Shown: positions 5,825 through 5,920 of the stretch, in pieces
Layout: the number at the start of each line of letters is the position of its first letter
How positions within the stretch are numbered: the first letter of the stretch is position 1
Assembly: GCA_023415835.1 (NCBI GenBank)
Contig: JAEZJK010000055.1
Location: 1 to 5,920 of the forward strand
DNA from: Bacillota bacterium
GTDB lineage: Bacteria > Bacillota > UBA4882 > UBA8346
Length of the DNA: 5,920 nt
Reading direction: 5' to 3'
Made by a program: the position numbers and the translations under genes
Notes under the pieces: model-generated
What the model saw: the letters and a program-made list of their open reading frames with translations, nothing else
The model's database searches: none
What the model was told of the DNA's origin: nothing

Positions 5825-5855
5825 AAAAAAATCAAAGCAGAGATCATACCTCTGC
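5825..5855 (-). terminator. intrinsic terminator of the transposase gene
   Basis: On the minus strand GCAGAG (5855-5850) and CTCTGC (5842-5837) form a perfect 6-bp GC-rich stem with a 7-nt loop, followed by TTTGA and seven T (5831-5825). The stop codon of the transposase-like frame lies in the loop. It should stop transcripts from the IS before they reach aarF, which would further silence the truncated gene. Confidence 0.7.
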
Positions 5856-5920
5856 CAACCGTCTCCTTAATTCTTTAACTCCAATAATGTTCATCACTCG
5901 TTTTAAGTTATATATCAAAT
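5844..5920 (-). CDS. C-terminal end of a probable DDE transposase (partial)
   Basis: The frame is open from the right edge to TGA at 5846-5844. Its 25 visible residues end L-I-Y-N-L-K-R-V-M-N-I-I-G-V-K-E-L followed by R-R-R-L-A-E-V. The pattern Y-N-L-K-R-x-x-N-I-x-G-V-K-x-L at a protein C-terminus is typical of IS1182/IS5-like DDE transposases of Bacillota. The assignment rests on this short motif recalled from the family, not on a search. A Phd/YefM-type antitoxin start (M-N-I-I-G-V-K-E-L) was considered, but the frame would stop after 16 residues and has no ribosome binding site at that ATG. The start lies beyond the window. Confidence 0.65.
   Translation of the reverse strand, partial: LIYNLKRVMNIIGVKELRRRLAEV

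Larger units (their letters stand above)
5759..5920 (-). mobile_element. end of an insertion sequence running off the right edge (probable)
   Basis: The segment holds the 3' end of a transposase-like frame (5844-5920), its terminator (5825-5855) and about 66 bp of A/T-rich noncoding DNA that abuts the truncated aarF gene. The boundary near 5756-5760 is inferred from where aarF homology stops. The terminal inverted repeat and target duplication cannot be verified because the other end is outside the window. From the junction inward the plus strand reads TCAGAATGTGTGAAAACTAA, which is the candidate terminal repeat. Confidence 0.55.

Noticed and set aside
5868..5883. Start of a Phd/YefM-type antitoxin (M-N-I-I-G-V-K-E-L) on the minus strand
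   Set aside because: The frame is open upstream to the window edge, ends after only 16 residues from this ATG, and has no ribosome binding site; a transposase C-terminus explains it better.

Overview
The window looks like a chromosomal segment of a moderately AT-rich Bacillota bacterium (Clostridia- or Limnochordia-like). The basis is strong AGGAGG-type ribosome binding sites, frequent TTG starts, sigma-A type promoters with 17-bp spacers, short intrinsic terminators, a PadR regulator and an AarF/UbiB protein. No genus can be named from sequence alone. No rRNA, tRNA or CRISPR array is seen.

Layout. At the left edge only the first four codons of a minus-strand gene are visible, with a good ribosome binding site and a plausible promoter. 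Diverging from it (241-1530, +) is a membrane-anchored kinase-fold protein. It has lost the catalytic HRD aspartate and the metal-binding asparagine, so it reads as a pseudokinase with a TM helix and a C-terminal extracytoplasmic domain. Its leader holds a 12-bp palindrome and a terminator-like hairpin. Next, on the minus strand (1573-2406), lies a wreck of an ABC exporter: start codon and RBS, a frameshift after about 18 codons, most of the membrane domain, then a large deletion that removes the rest of that domain and nearly the whole ATPase, leaving only the last 48 residues.

The centre of the window (2681-4092, +) is a compact regulatory unit. A PadR-family repressor (probably starting at a CTG codon, 2755-3276) is followed by a flavodoxin-fold flavoprotein with an iron-sulfur-flavoprotein-like cysteine motif (3340-4092). 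Each gene has its own TTGACA promoter, and each promoter carries the same inverted repeat, TACTATA-N3-TATAGTA, with a weaker copy centred exactly 15 bp downstream. This implies that PadR represses itself and the flavoprotein through one operator type. The dead ABC exporter lies on the other side of padR, divergently oriented, and may once have belonged to the same PadR-controlled detoxification module; no operator is visible upstream of it.

The right part (4175-5752, -) is an AarF/UbiB atypical kinase with all its hallmark motifs and two C-terminal membrane helices, but no normal N-terminus or ribosome binding site. Immediately upstream is the 3' end of what appears to be an insertion-sequence transposase (5844-5920, -, running off the window) with its own terminator. 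The simplest reading is that an IS inserted into or beside the 5' end of the aarF gene and removed its first tens of codons and its promoter. The window therefore shows two decayed genes flanking an apparently intact PadR-flavoprotein unit.
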